64,000 bases of DNA from Paenibacillus silvisoli (GTDB lineage: Bacteria; Bacillota; Bacilli; Paenibacillales; Paenibacillaceae). The stretch covers positions 6,600,001 through 6,664,000 of the forward strand of contig NZ_CP133017.1 of assembly GCF_030866765.1 (NCBI RefSeq), read 5' to 3'. Position numbers and translations under genes: made by a program. The notes below the pieces were generated by a model, which was given only the letters and a program-made list of their open reading frames with translations, had not been told where the DNA came from and did no database searches. Of this stretch, positions 1 through 7,723 are shown one piece after another (positions within the stretch are counted from its first letter, which is position 1; every line of letters begins with the position of its first letter).

Positions 1-21
1 CTTGATTGCGTTCTGACTCAT
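1..21 (-). CDS. 5' end of an unidentified gene (partial)
   Basis: Only seven codons are inside the window (MSQNAIK), read leftwards. The start is supported by a strong AAGGAGG at 30-36, about 8 nt upstream of the ATG; this site overlaps the stop codon of the preceding CBM9-like gene, so the two are probably co-transcribed and translationally coupled. The product cannot be identified. Confidence 0.6.
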
Positions 22-34
22 CGGTTCGTCCTCC

Positions 35-640
35 TTAGTTTTCGAATACGAGCGTGCCGAATCGTGCCGGCTTATGAAAGTTGACGAGCCCCGTCGGCTG
101 CCAGGCTTGGTACTCCCGGACGCCGGCCGGATTTTCGTCTATCCGATAGAAGTTAACCCGCCAGCGCTGGCCGGCCTCAAGCGGCCGCGTAAAGCTGCCT
201 GCCGGGATGCGAATGTCGTACAGCCACTCTCCGGGAGACGTTTCGTTCACCTCGGTGCGCAGCCCCTCGATGTCCCAGCTCAGGTCGATCCCGAGCGTGC
301 CTTGGCCGTCGTTGGCGATGCGCGCGTCGAACACGACATTCCGCGGACTGACCTCCAGCTCCAAATAGCCCGTGCCGCTGCCCGCCTCGTCGATGAACAC
401 TTCGACAACGTCCTGGTTGTACAGCGGCTCATCCCGCTCCGTGTAATCGGAGACGATATGCCCGTCTCCGCAGCGAAACTGAATGTGCAGCGCGTCCGCG
501 GTCCAACCGCAGCGCACCTTCGTCCATTCCGCCGGCTTCACTCCGCTTACCGTGTCGCGCAGCTCGGCCCACTCCCCGCTGATGCCGCCCTCGGCGTCCA
601 TTCGCTTGCACGCATAGACGTGCTGCTCCTCCCGGTCCAA
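35..640 (-). CDS. CBM9-like (DOMON-type) carbohydrate-binding domain protein
   Basis: A protein of about 200 residues that seems to consist of one carbohydrate-binding family 9-like beta-sandwich. It begins with an acidic strand region, then the typical W-T-x-D-A-L-H-I-x-F-R-C stretch, an 'EVFID' strand, 'YLELEVSPRN' and a late 'WRVNFYRID' strand. There is no signal peptide, so it is probably cytoplasmic or a detached module; CBM9-like folds usually bind sugar ends in xylanases and cellobiose-acting enzymes, but no catalytic domain is present. I prefer the TTG start at 640, which has GGAGG 8 nt upstream; a GTG at 649 is the alternative. It lies directly upstream of another gene whose ribosome site overlaps its stop. 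Substrate unknown. Confidence 0.7.
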   Translation of the reverse strand: MDREEQHVYACKRMDAEGGISGEWAELRDTVSGVKPAEWTKVRCGWTADALHIQFRCGDGHIVSDYTERDEPLYNQDVVEVFIDEAGSGTGYLELEVSPRNVVFDARIANDGQGTLGIDLSWDIEGLRTEVNETSPGEWLYDIRIPAGSFTRPLEAGQRWRVNFYRIDENPAGVREYQAWQPTGLVNFHKPARFGTLVFEN

Positions 641-782
641 TTCCGCCACCTCCGCCTTTCTAGTAAGTACCTTATTCTCCCATCATAGCTAATCCCCTCC
701 CGGATTGATTTAGCTAATAGGGGCTTTATTTAGACGATTCCGGTAACGTGGGGCGAAGATTTCGGGGGCTGACGGGAAAGAG

Positions 783-861
783 GTGCTCGTTGAGCGCTAC
801 TTCGGCGGGATTTCGCCGAAAACGAGCAATGAAGTGTTCGTAGAGCGTACTTCGGCGGGAT
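783..861. repeat. Two diverged copies of a ~27-bp intergenic repeat
   Basis: Two related segments (about 783-812 and 834-861) share 'gag-cg-tacttcggcgggatt', separated by a short inverted 'tcgccgaaaacga' element. They precede the better conserved 52-bp array. No convincing coding sequence lies in 650-1140; apparent reading frames there come from the repetition. Confidence 0.6.
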
Positions 862-870
862 TAATGTGAT

Positions 871-1130
871 CATTCCGCTGGAATCCCGAGCATGTGCGGT
901 AACTGTTACCTCTCTTTGCTCCCATTCCGCTGGAATCCCGAGCATGTGCGGTAACTGTTACCTCTCTTTGCTCCCATTCCGCCGGAATCCCGGACATGTG
1001 CGGTAACTGTTACCTCTCCTTGCTCCCATTCCGCCGGAATCCCGGACATGTGCGGTAACTGTTACCTCTCTTTGCTCCCATTCCGCCGGAATCCCGAGCA
1101 TGTGCGGTAACTGTTACCTCTCCTTGCTCC
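871..1130. repeat. Tandem array: five 52-bp units
   Basis: Five head-to-tail units begin at 871, 923, 975, 1027 and 1079, each exactly 52 bp and differing at only a few positions (for example ccgctgg/ccgccgg and tcccgag/tcccgga). Each unit contains the near-palindrome GTAACTGTTAC. There is no spacer diversity, so this is not a CRISPR array. It lies between the promoter side of the CBM9-like gene and the terminator of the diguanylate cyclase gene. Function unknown. Confidence 0.92.
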
Positions 1131-1151
1131 CATTTCTCCCACTAGATCCGC

Positions 1152-1186
1152 GAAAAACAAAAAACTCCCAAACAAGTGGGAGTTTT
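1152..1186 (-). terminator. Rho-independent terminator of the MASE4-GGDEF gene
   Basis: On the minus strand the stem ACTCCCA/TGGGAGT with a 6-nt loop (1164-1183) is followed by a T-rich tract (TTTTTTGTTTTT). It lies immediately after the stop at 1191. Confidence 0.85.
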
Positions 1187-1190
1187 ATCA

Positions 1191-3119
1191 TCAAACTGAG
1201 TTCGCGTTGGAATGCTGCATCGTTTCGGAATAGAACCGATAGCAGCCTTTGCCGCTTGTCTTTGCCTGGTACATCGCTTGGTCCGCCTTTTGAAGGAGCA
1301 GCGCGCCGTCCGAGGCATCCTCGGGGAAGGCTGCGATGCCGATGCTCGCCCCGACGTGCACTCGGCGGCCGTGGACGATGTCGAGCTGCCGGATCGCCTG
1401 GATGAGCTCCAGCGCAAGCTCCTCCGGCTGACGATCGCTGATCGCATCGTCCATCAGCACGACGAACTCGTCTCCCGCCCAGCGCGCGCAGATACCGCTA
1501 ATGCCTACGCAGTCCTTCATAATCGCGGCGGCTTCCTGAAGCAGCCGATCGCCCGTCTCGTGCCCGAGCGTGTCGTTCACCCGCTTGAAGCTGTCCAGGT
1601 CGATGAAGAACACCGCGAACGACGTGCCCGCCTCGCTTGCCCGTCTCATCGCGATTTTCAACAGCTCGCTGCTGTATCTGCGGTTCGGCAGACCGGTCAA
1701 GTCGTCGTAATGCACCTTGCGCTCCTCATCAGTCCGATCGCCGAACGTGAAGAGATGGCCGTGAAGCAGACCGCCGTCCTCGCTGACGATCGGGCTGACA
1801 TAGCACTCGTAATGCCGCATCTCCCCGCCCTGCTTATGAAACGCGACGCGCTCCCGGAACGGCTGCAGCCGCTGCTCGAAATACCGCTTGATCTGGTCGC
1901 CGAGACTGCCGTAGTCGGTCCGCATCTCCCGGCAGTAAACCGCGAGCGACTGCCCGATGGCAAGCTCCCGCCCGAACATCGCCTTGAACCGCCGGTTAAC
2001 GAAGGCGACGCGGCCGTCGCCGTCGCACATCGCGATCGCTTCGTGGCTGGACTCCAGCATCCGCTCGATGATTTTGTTCTGCTCGGCGATCTTCTGCTCG
2101 GCGTCCCGGCTCTTCGCGAATAAAGACTTGTATCGGCTCTCGCTGTCCGCTACACGGGAGTAGAGGCCGGTCATTTTGTAGTACATCTTCGTAAACTCGT
2201 AAATCATGCCAGCGAGCACGATATTGGCGCAAATGAACGTATCGAACTTCGACACGTACCAGCCTACGCTGAACCGGTTGCCGCCGCTTAAATTGATGCC
2301 GACGTCCAGCACCGTAGCGAGCAGCGCCACGCACAGCCAGGACGAGGTGACCGTGCTGCCTCTCGTCATGAGATAGTAGCCTACCAGCGCGATCAGGCTG
2401 ACCGCCAGAATCGGCAAGCCGAAGCCGTACATCGACAGCGGAGTCATGCTGCCGTGAACGAGCAGCTTCGGCAGCTGCGGCTCCAGAACGAACGAAACGA
2501 AGCTCAGCGCCGCGACCAGCGCCATAACGGCCCCGCCCACGGCGACGGCGGCGATCCGAGCCCCCTTCTCGCTGAGACGAACCTGCTTGAACTTGGACTC
2601 AACGGCCATATGCAGCAGAATCGCCACGGGAAAGCCCGCATGCCAGAACGCATAGAGATATTCCGCCGTCTGGTTGCCGGGGCTGAACAAGCCGGGGCCG
2701 GGGCCAGGCCCTGGGCCTTGACCAGGACCGAAGCCCATTCCGGGACCCGGACCCGGTCCGGCACCGGATCCAAGGCCGTCACCCGGAACAACGCCAGGAA
2801 ACGAAACTAAATAAAGAAGCGTCATACAGGCGGAATAGAAATAGCCGGCCGCCAGCACCAGAATCGAAGGAGAACGGCTGACTCTGAATTGGCTGTATAG
2901 AACGAATACGGTGATCAGCTCAAAGCAAATAACGGTCGAGCACAGCGCGGACAAGAACGAATTCGTGTTCTTCAGCTGCATCTGCGCGAAAGGAATCGAA
3001 AGCAGCGAAGCCGCCGCGATGATTACGCCGACGATATAGGCAAATTTGCGTTGGGAGGGGTTGGACTCCAAGGTGAACAGCGTGTACGCCGGGGAGCCGG
3101 ACGCTTTGGATTTCTTCAT
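1191..3119 (-). CDS. Membrane diguanylate cyclase: MASE4-type sensor, PAS, GGDEF
   Basis: Predicted to make cyclic di-GMP from two GTP in response to a membrane or cytoplasmic signal. Residues ~25-330 hold about eight hydrophobic helices of MASE4 type, ~330-365 a coiled linker, ~365-475 a PAS domain and ~480-640 a GGDEF domain beginning 'DDLTGLPNRR'. The signature motif is AGDEF rather than GGDEF ('RWAGDEF'), and no RxxD inhibitory site precedes it, so activity is likely but not certain. An extracytoplasmic loop at ~110-145 is a Gly-Pro low-complexity run, unusual for this family. The start chosen is the ATG at 3119 with GGAGGT 7 nt upstream; a longer form starting at 3161 lacks such a site. 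It is monocistronic and ends at its own terminator. Confidence 0.85.
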   Translation of the reverse strand: MKKSKASGSPAYTLFTLESNPSQRKFAYIVGVIIAAASLLSIPFAQMQLKNTNSFLSALCSTVICFELITVFVLYSQFRVSRSPSILVLAAGYFYSACMTLLYLVSFPGVVPGDGLGSGAGPGPGPGMGFGPGQGPGPGPGPGLFSPGNQTAEYLYAFWHAGFPVAILLHMAVESKFKQVRLSEKGARIAAVAVGGAVMALVAALSFVSFVLEPQLPKLLVHGSMTPLSMYGFGLPILAVSLIALVGYYLMTRGSTVTSSWLCVALLATVLDVGINLSGGNRFSVGWYVSKFDTFICANIVLAGMIYEFTKMYYKMTGLYSRVADSESRYKSLFAKSRDAEQKIAEQNKIIERMLESSHEAIAMCDGDGRVAFVNRRFKAMFGRELAIGQSLAVYCREMRTDYGSLGDQIKRYFEQRLQPFRERVAFHKQGGEMRHYECYVSPIVSEDGGLLHGHLFTFGDRTDEERKVHYDDLTGLPNRRYSSELLKIAMRRASEAGTSFAVFFIDLDSFKRVNDTLGHETGDRLLQEAAAIMKDCVGISGICARWAGDEFVVLMDDAISDRQPEELALELIQAIRQLDIVHGRRVHVGASIGIAAFPEDASDGALLLQKADQAMYQAKTSGKGCYRFYSETMQHSNANSV

Positions 3120-3214
3120 GTTGACCTCCGCAGAAGATGTGTGGCTGACACCATTCGACACAAGGCCGCAAAAACCCTTCTTCCCTACAGCTTCACCGCT
3201 TTTATGCGCAAAAA

Positions 3215-3251
3215 CCCCCGGAGTCGGTCCATGAAGAACCGATCCCGGGGG
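3215..3251 (-). terminator. Terminator of the merR-MFS operon
   Basis: Minus-strand hairpin with arms CCCCCGGagTCGGT / ACCGAtcCCGGGGG, followed by TTTTT when read leftwards. It lies about 70 bp after the MFS stop and before the cyclase gene. Confidence 0.85.
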
Positions 3252-3274
3252 ATGCTGAATCGTATATCACATTT

Positions 3275-3287
3275 ACGTTAACGTTAC
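3275..3287. promoter_or_regulatory. Second copy of the MerR-operator-like dyad (ACGTTAACGTTAC)
   Basis: Thirteen bases here are, as reverse complement, identical to the core of the dyad in the promoter of the merR-MFS operon (5090-5102). It sits between the MFS stop and the operon terminator, where no promoter is evident. Whether it binds the regulator is inference from sequence identity alone. Confidence 0.35.
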
Positions 3288-3319
3288 ATTCGTGGCCAAA
3301 AAAAAAGCTCCGATCCGAA

Positions 3320-4582
3320 TTAGTGCGCTTCCGCCTCATCCACATGCTTCAGATGCTTGCGGTTCAGCCAGATAAAGAGGACCGCCAGCACGACGAAGCC
3401 GCCGCCGATGTAGAATGGCGCATGGAAGTCGAACCACTCGGCGAACTTCACCGCATAGTAAGGCGCGAGCGCGCCGCCGATGAAACGAAGGAAGCTGTAC
3501 GCGGCGGAAGCCGTCGGACGCTCGACCGGAGCGGCGTTCATAACCGCGGTCGTGATTAGCGTATTGTTGTTGCCTAGGAATGCGCCGGCCAGAATGACCA
3601 TTGCGATGACGACGGTTTTGTCGGTCGTCCAATACCCCATTACGAACAACGTAACCGCGAAGAGCAGCAATTGCCCGCACATCGCTTTAATCGTGCCGTA
3701 GCGCTTCTGCAATTTCGGAGCCGTAAAGACGGACGTGAACGCGAGCAGAAGGCCCCAGCCTAGAAATACGTAGCCAAGTCCGTGCACATCCACATGGTGG
3801 AGATGGCCAAGGACAAGTGCGGCGTAGACAAGCAGCGTAAAAAAACCGAAGTTATACAGCGCGGCCGAAACACCGAATACCATCAGCGCGCGATGCTTGA
3901 GCGCACGGAACGGATCGAGCAGGGACGCCTTCTTCTTGGCCGCCTTCACAGGCGCCTTCGTTGCTTTCGGCATCATGAACAGCACGCTGCAGAACGCGAT
4001 CACCATCAGGCAGGCAACGCCGTAGAACGGGCTGCGCCACGAAATCGCGCCAAGCTCGCCGCCAAGCAGCGGACCGACGGAAATGCCAAGCCCGACCGCA
4101 ACCTCGAACAGAATGATCGATTTCGCGACGCCGACGCGGGACAGCGATACGATGGCCGACAACGCCGTCGCTACGAAGAACGCATTGCCAAGGCCCCATC
4201 CGGCGCGAAGCCAAACGATCCCCATAACATCGTTCACGCTTCCTGCAAGAGCGGAAAATACCGCGATAAGGACAATACCGGTCAGGAGCATCCGCTTGAT
4301 GCCGAGACGGGAAGAAATAACGCCGGTAATGAGCATCGCCAAGGCCATAACCGCGTTATAGCTGGTGAACAGCAGCGTCAGCTGGCTGTCGGAGGCGCGC
4401 AGCTGGTCTTTCATCATCGGGAGAATCGGGTCAACCAGGCCCAGTCCCATAAAAGCGATAATGCTTGCGAAAGCGATCGCCCAGACGGCGATCGGCTGGT
4501 TAAACATCGATTGTTTTTGCGCGCCCGGCCGCAGCGGTTCCTGCGGCGCCGGCTTGCGCGCGGCTGAAGTTTGCGTAGACAC
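3320..4582 (-). CDS. MFS drug/solute efflux permease
   Basis: A 420-residue, 12-helix major facilitator superfamily transporter with a basic Pro-rich cytoplasmic N-terminus of ~28 residues. TM1 carries 'GLGLVDPILP', the loop between TM2 and TM3 the family motif A variant 'GVISSRLGIKRML', and TM5 the motif C-like 'GLGISVGPLLGG' typical of proton-drug antiporters. A basic loop near residue 205 separates the two halves. Translation starts at GTG (4582) behind AAGAAGG. It follows the merR gene by 18 bp in one operon, an arrangement usual for ligand-inducible multidrug exporters. The substrate cannot be read from sequence. Confidence 0.88.
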   Translation of the reverse strand: MSTQTSAARKPAPQEPLRPGAQKQSMFNQPIAVWAIAFASIIAFMGLGLVDPILPMMKDQLRASDSQLTLLFTSYNAVMALAMLITGVISSRLGIKRMLLTGIVLIAVFSALAGSVNDVMGIVWLRAGWGLGNAFFVATALSAIVSLSRVGVAKSIILFEVAVGLGISVGPLLGGELGAISWRSPFYGVACLMVIAFCSVLFMMPKATKAPVKAAKKKASLLDPFRALKHRALMVFGVSAALYNFGFFTLLVYAALVLGHLHHVDVHGLGYVFLGWGLLLAFTSVFTAPKLQKRYGTIKAMCGQLLLFAVTLFVMGYWTTDKTVVIAMVILAGAFLGNNNTLITTAVMNAAPVERPTASAAYSFLRFIGGALAPYYAVKFAEWFDFHAPFYIGGGFVVLAVLFIWLNRKHLKHVDEAEAH

Positions 4583-4600
4583 TTATGTTCCTTCTTTCGT

Positions 4601-5026
4601 TCATTGTAGTTTTTCGAGCCCCTCCGTCACGCGTTTGCGGAGCTGCTCGATTTCGTTGCGGAACTCCTTCATTTTCTCAAGCTTGTGGTCAATCATCCGC
4701 ATCTGCTCATCGATCATTTGCCCGGCTTCGATCAGCTTGCTGCGCTTCAGCTCCATGTCCTCGGCCTGCCGGTAAGCATCGCCGGACTGTGCGAGCTGCT
4801 CCCGGAGCGCCACGAAATCGATGATTTCCTGCAGCGAGAAACCGAGCACGTCTCGTGCGTTAATGATCTGTTTCAGCCGCTCGATATGCATGCGGGTGTA
4901 CAGCCTCGTTCCGCCTTCCGTCCGCTCCGGCGCCGAAATTAAGCCAAGCTCCTCGTAGTAACGGATCGTCCGCTTGGTCAGTCCGCTTTGTTTGGCCACA
5001 TCATCGATTTTGTAGCGCTCCTCCAT
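4601..5026 (-). CDS. MerR-family transcriptional regulator of the MFS exporter
   Basis: A 141-residue regulator with an N-terminal winged helix-turn-helix ('IDDVAKQSGLTKRTIRYYEELGLI'-type, residues ~5-70) and a C-terminal coiled coil with no metal-binding cysteines, so it probably senses an organic ligand, as in the BltR/BmrR group, although no effector domain is present. I chose the ATG at 5026, with AGAGGGGG 8 nt upstream, because the MerR-type promoter at 5076-5105 would begin transcription near 5070, downstream of the alternative ATG at 5077. It is the first gene of the merR-MFS operon and is probably autoregulated. Confidence 0.85.
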   Translation of the reverse strand: MEERYKIDDVAKQSGLTKRTIRYYEELGLISAPERTEGGTRLYTRMHIERLKQIINARDVLGFSLQEIIDFVALREQLAQSGDAYRQAEDMELKRSKLIEAGQMIDEQMRMIDHKLEKMKEFRNEIEQLRKRVTEGLEKLQ

Positions 5027-5075
5027 TTTTCCGTTCCCCCTCTCTTGGTTCGTTTCGATTGCTTCGTGTGCTTTC

Positions 5076-5111
5076 ATCTTACCCCTCCTGTAACGTTAAC
5101 GTCAACGTTAT
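5076..5111 (-). promoter_or_regulatory. MerR-type promoter and operator
   Basis: On the minus strand TTGACG (plus 5100-5105) and TAAGAT (plus 5076-5081) are separated by 18 bp, with the palindrome TAACGTTA in the spacer and further AACGTT half-sites flanking it. Overlong spacers with a central dyad are the hallmark of MerR-controlled promoters. Confidence 0.6.
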
Positions 5112-5174
5112 ATTTTTACCACCGCGTTCGTTCCTGATCCTTATTGTACCTGTTCAAGACGGTCTATCCTAGAC

Positions 5175-5215
5175 AAAAAAAGCCCGTCCACAGCGTACTC
5201 ACGCTGCAAACGAGC
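5175..5215 (-). terminator. Terminator of the rhodanese operon
   Basis: Imperfect 15-bp stem (5182-5196 with 5201-5215, loop actc) followed on the minus strand by seven T residues. Confidence 0.8.
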
Positions 5216-5228
5216 TTCTTCTTGTTCG

Positions 5229-5558
5229 CTACTCCAGCTTGCCGCCCCATGCGCCAAGCCCGCCCTGCAAATGCGTCAGCTGCGTATACCCGCCGCGCCT
5301 CAAGAGCCGCGCCGCCGTCTTGCTGCGCATCCCGTTGCGGCAGTAAAGCAGCAGCGGCCGCTCCTTCGGCAGCTCGCCGAGCCTGCTGCCCAGCTGGGAC
5401 AGCGGCACATTGCGAGCTCCGGGTATATGTCCGCTGAGAAACTCCGCCGCTTCCCGCACATCGATCCGCAGCGTGCGAAGCCCTTTGGCAGGACCTAACC
5501 GCGTATAGGCAAACCAGACCACAACGACAACAAACAAGATGTTAATTAACATTTCCAT
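5229..5558 (-). CDS. Membrane-anchored rhodanese-domain protein
   Basis: A 109-residue single-domain sulfurtransferase. Residues ~4-18 form a hydrophobic anchor, so the domain is tethered at the membrane. The rhodanese fold follows: 'IDVREAAEFLSGHIPGARNVP', then the active-site loop C-R-N-G-M-R-S, whose cysteine carries the persulfide, and a final 'LQGGLGAWGG'. It is 21 bp downstream of a second, soluble rhodanese under a CsoR/CstR-type operator, which suggests persulfide or sulfide handling. The precise sulfur donor and acceptor are unknown. Confidence 0.88.
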   Translation of the reverse strand: MEMLINILFVVVVVWFAYTRLGPAKGLRTLRIDVREAAEFLSGHIPGARNVPLSQLGSRLGELPKERPLLLYCRNGMRSKTAARLLRRGGYTQLTHLQGGLGAWGGKLE

Positions 5559-5579
5559 CCCGTTAGCCTGCCTCTCTCT

Positions 5580-5897
5580 CTATTCCCCGGTCAGCTCGCC
5601 CGTCCAATTCATGAGGCCGCCGGTCATATTCACGACCGAGAAGCCGCGCTCGCCAAGCAGCTCGCAGGCGAGTCCGCTTCGGCCGCCGCTCCGGCACATG
5701 ACGATGAGCTCGTGCCCGGCGTCCAGCTCCTTGCAGCGCTCGACCAACTGTCCGACCGGAATATGGACGGCACCCGCAATATGCCCCGCCGCCCACTCCG
5801 CGGGCTCGCGCACATCAAGCAACCGGAGCTCCTCGCCCCGCTTTAATCGTGCTTCCACTTCCTGCGGCGTAATTTCCTTTTCGATTTTGAACGCCAT
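5580..5897 (-). CDS. Cytoplasmic single-domain rhodanese
   Basis: A 105-residue rhodanese-like protein with '[22 protein letters not shown]' and the active-site loop C-R-S-G-G-R-S-G; it ends '[15 protein letters not shown]'. No membrane segment or signal peptide. It starts at ATG with AAGGGTGG upstream and is the first gene of the pair, directly behind a sigma-A-like promoter overlapped by a CstR/CsoR-type operator. In Staphylococcus the CstR regulon contains rhodaneses and a persulfide dioxygenase; by analogy these two may detoxify reactive sulfur species. No CstR gene is present in the window. Confidence 0.88.
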   Translation of the reverse strand: MAFKIEKEITPQEVEARLKRGEELRLLDVREPAEWAAGHIAGAVHIPVGQLVERCKELDAGHELIVMCRSGGRSGLACELLGERGFSVVNMTGGLMNWTGELTGE

Positions 5898-5925
5898 CTA
5901 TATTCCACCCTTCCCTTCACCTTTT

Positions 5926-5976
5926 TATATACCCCTATGGGTATGTATATTAGACGACCTGCATCATATCTGTCAA
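5926..5976 (-). promoter_or_regulatory. Rhodanese promoter with CstR/CsoR-type operator
   Basis: Minus-strand -35 TTGACA (plus 5971-5976) and -10 TAATAT (plus 5947-5952) are 18 bp apart. Immediately downstream lies ATACCCCTATGGGTAT (5929-5944), a G/C-tract inverted repeat flanked by TATA sequence, the form bound by CsoR-family repressors. Its position over the start site fits repression. Confidence 0.7.
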
Positions 5977-6035
5977 CGGTTTCCGCGCCGCCAAAGTTAG
6001 CCATCCTCCCGCCACGCGAGCATGTCCGCGCCGTT

Positions 6036-6065
6036 GCATCAAATCGCGCGCATCCGGGTAACATT
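6036..6065 (+). promoter_or_regulatory. Candidate forespore (sigma-F/G-like) promoter of the catalase
   Basis: GCATC at 6036-6040, a 15-bp spacer and GGGTAACATT at 6056-6065 resemble the GYWTA / GGNRANAHTN pattern of sigma-F promoters. B. subtilis katX is a forespore gene, so the match is plausible, but one -10 position deviates. Confidence 0.35.
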
Positions 6066-6104
6066 ACCACTGAAGTTTACATTTCCCTTGAAAGGAGCCT
6101 GGAG

Positions 6105-7655
6105 TTGGAACACGATTCGAATCAAACGCTCACGACCCGGCAAGGCCATCCGGTAACGGACAACCAAAATATCCGCACCGTCGGCAACCGCGGTCCGAGC
6201 ACGCTGGAGAACTACCATTTTATCGAGAAAATCACTCACTTCGACCGGGAGCGCATACCGGAGCGCGTCGTTCATGCCCGCGGGGCGGGAGCTCACGGCA
6301 TTTTCGAGGCTTACGGCAAAGCAGGCGACGAGCCGATCTCGAAGTATACCCGCGCGAAGCTGATGCAGGAGGCCGGCAAGCAGACGCCGGTATTCGTCCG
6401 TTTCTCGACCGTCATCCACGGCGGCCATTCGCCGGAGACGCTTCGCGACCCGCGCGGATTCGCGGTGAAATTTTATACCGAGGACGGCAACTGGGATTTG
6501 GTCGGGAACAATTTGAAGATCTTCTTCATCCGCGACCCGCTGAAGTTCCCGGATATGGTTCATGCGTTCAAGCCGGACCCGCTGACCAACGCGCAGGACA
6601 TGCAGCGCTTCTTCGATTTCGTCTCGCTGACCCCGGAAGCGACGCATATGATTACCTTCCTGTTCTCGCCGTGGGGCATTCCCGCCAATTACCGGCAGAT
6701 GCAGGGCTCCGGCGTGAATACATACAAGTGGGTCAACGCGGACGGCGAAGCGATGCTCGTGAAATACCATTTCGAACCGCTTACGCAGGGCATTAAAAAC
6801 CTGCTGCAAAGCGAAGCAAGCGCCATCCAAGCGCTCAACTTCAATCATGCCACGCTCGATCTGTACCAGGCGATCGAGGCCGGCGAGTATCCGGAATGGG
6901 AGCTGTGCGTGCAGCTGATGACCGACGGCGAGCATCCTGAGCTGGATTTCGATCCGCTCGATCCGACCAAGCTTTGGCCGCCCGAGCAGTTCCCGTTTCT
7001 TCCGATCGGCAAAATGACGCTTAACCGCAATCCGGAGGACTATTTTACCGAGGTGGAGCAAGCCGCATTCGGCACGGGCGTACTCGTCGATGGACTCGAC
7101 TTCTCCGACGACAAGCTGCTTCAAGGCCGCACCTTCTCCTATTCGGATACGCAGCGGCATCGGGTCGGCACCAACTACTTGCAGCTCCCGGTCAACGCGC
7201 CGAAAACGCATGTGGCAACGAACCAAAGCGGCGGCCAAATGCAATATCGCGCGGACCGCGCTTCCGGCCAAAATCCCCACGTCAACTACGAGCCATCCTC
7301 CATGGGCGGCCTGCAGGAAGCGGCGAAGAACGGCAAGGACCACGAGCCGCACTACGATGCGAAGCTGACGCGTCAGAAGATCGACCGCCCGAACGATTTC
7401 AAGCAGGCCGGCGATACGTTCCGCGCTTTCGAGAGCTGGGAGCAGGACGAGCTGATCGGCAATCTGGTCGGCGCGTTGTCGGGCTGCAAGGAAGATATCC
7501 GTTCACGGATGATCGGGTACTTCACCGAGGCGGATGCCGATTACGGCCGGCGCGTCGCGGACGGCTTGCAGCAGGCCGATCGCGAGCAGCGGTCGAAGGC
7601 GGAGCAAGCGGTCGATATGGCGAAACGCGAAGGCCACCAAGCCGATCCGTATTGA
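6105..7655 (+). CDS. katX: Monofunctional haem catalase, KatX-like
   Basis: A 516-residue small-subunit catalase that converts hydrogen peroxide to water and oxygen. Visible family features are the N-terminal '[39 protein letters not shown]' region (catalytic His in V-V-H-A-R-G), '[16 protein letters not shown]', the Asn in 'NWDLVGNN', and the proximal-haem motif region with Arg and Tyr in '[14 protein letters not shown]'. The start is TTG at 6105 behind AAAGGAG; the reading frame extends upstream but has no better ribosome site. The C-terminal ~40 residues are charged, as in KatX. The resemblance to spore catalase and the possible forespore promoter suggest protection of germinating spores, although assignment to KatX rather than another clade-3 catalase is inference. 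Confidence 0.85.
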   Translation: MEHDSNQTLTTRQGHPVTDNQNIRTVGNRGPSTLENYHFIEKITHFDRERIPERVVHARGAGAHGIFEAYGKAGDEPISKYTRAKLMQEAGKQTPVFVRFSTVIHGGHSPETLRDPRGFAVKFYTEDGNWDLVGNNLKIFFIRDPLKFPDMVHAFKPDPLTNAQDMQRFFDFVSLTPEATHMITFLFSPWGIPANYRQMQGSGVNTYKWVNADGEAMLVKYHFEPLTQGIKNLLQSEASAIQALNFNHATLDLYQAIEAGEYPEWELCVQLMTDGEHPELDFDPLDPTKLWPPEQFPFLPIGKMTLNRNPEDYFTEVEQAAFGTGVLVDGLDFSDDKLLQGRTFSYSDTQRHRVGTNYLQLPVNAPKTHVATNQSGGQMQYRADRASGQNPHVNYEPSSMGGLQEAAKNGKDHEPHYDAKLTRQKIDRPNDFKQAGDTFRAFESWEQDELIGNLVGALSGCKEDIRSRMIGYFTEADADYGRRVADGLQQADREQRSKAEQAVDMAKREGHQADPY

Positions 7656-7681
7656 TCGGCCGCCACGGCATGGCACGGCAA

Positions 7682-7716
7682 AAAGCCGCAAGCACCATAT
7701 AGGTGCTTGCGGCTTT
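7682..7716. terminator. Bidirectional terminator between catalase and LTA synthase genes
   Basis: Perfect 15-bp stem AAAGCCGCAAGCACC / GGTGCTTGCGGCTTT with a 5-nt loop and T-rich flanks in both directions. Confidence 0.9.
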
Positions 7717-7723
7717 CTTTCGT

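Noticed and set aside
730-997. Minus-strand small proteins MLGIPAEWEQ... and MSGIPAEWEQ...
   Set aside because: They are translations of the 52-bp tandem units and lack ribosome sites.
871-1130. CRISPR array
   Set aside because: Units are contiguous and near-identical with no variable spacers, and no cas genes are present.
6039-7352. 437-codon minus-strand frame opposite katX
   Set aside because: It lies entirely antisense to an unambiguous catalase and shows an Arg/Leu-rich composition typical of shadow frames in GC-rich genes.
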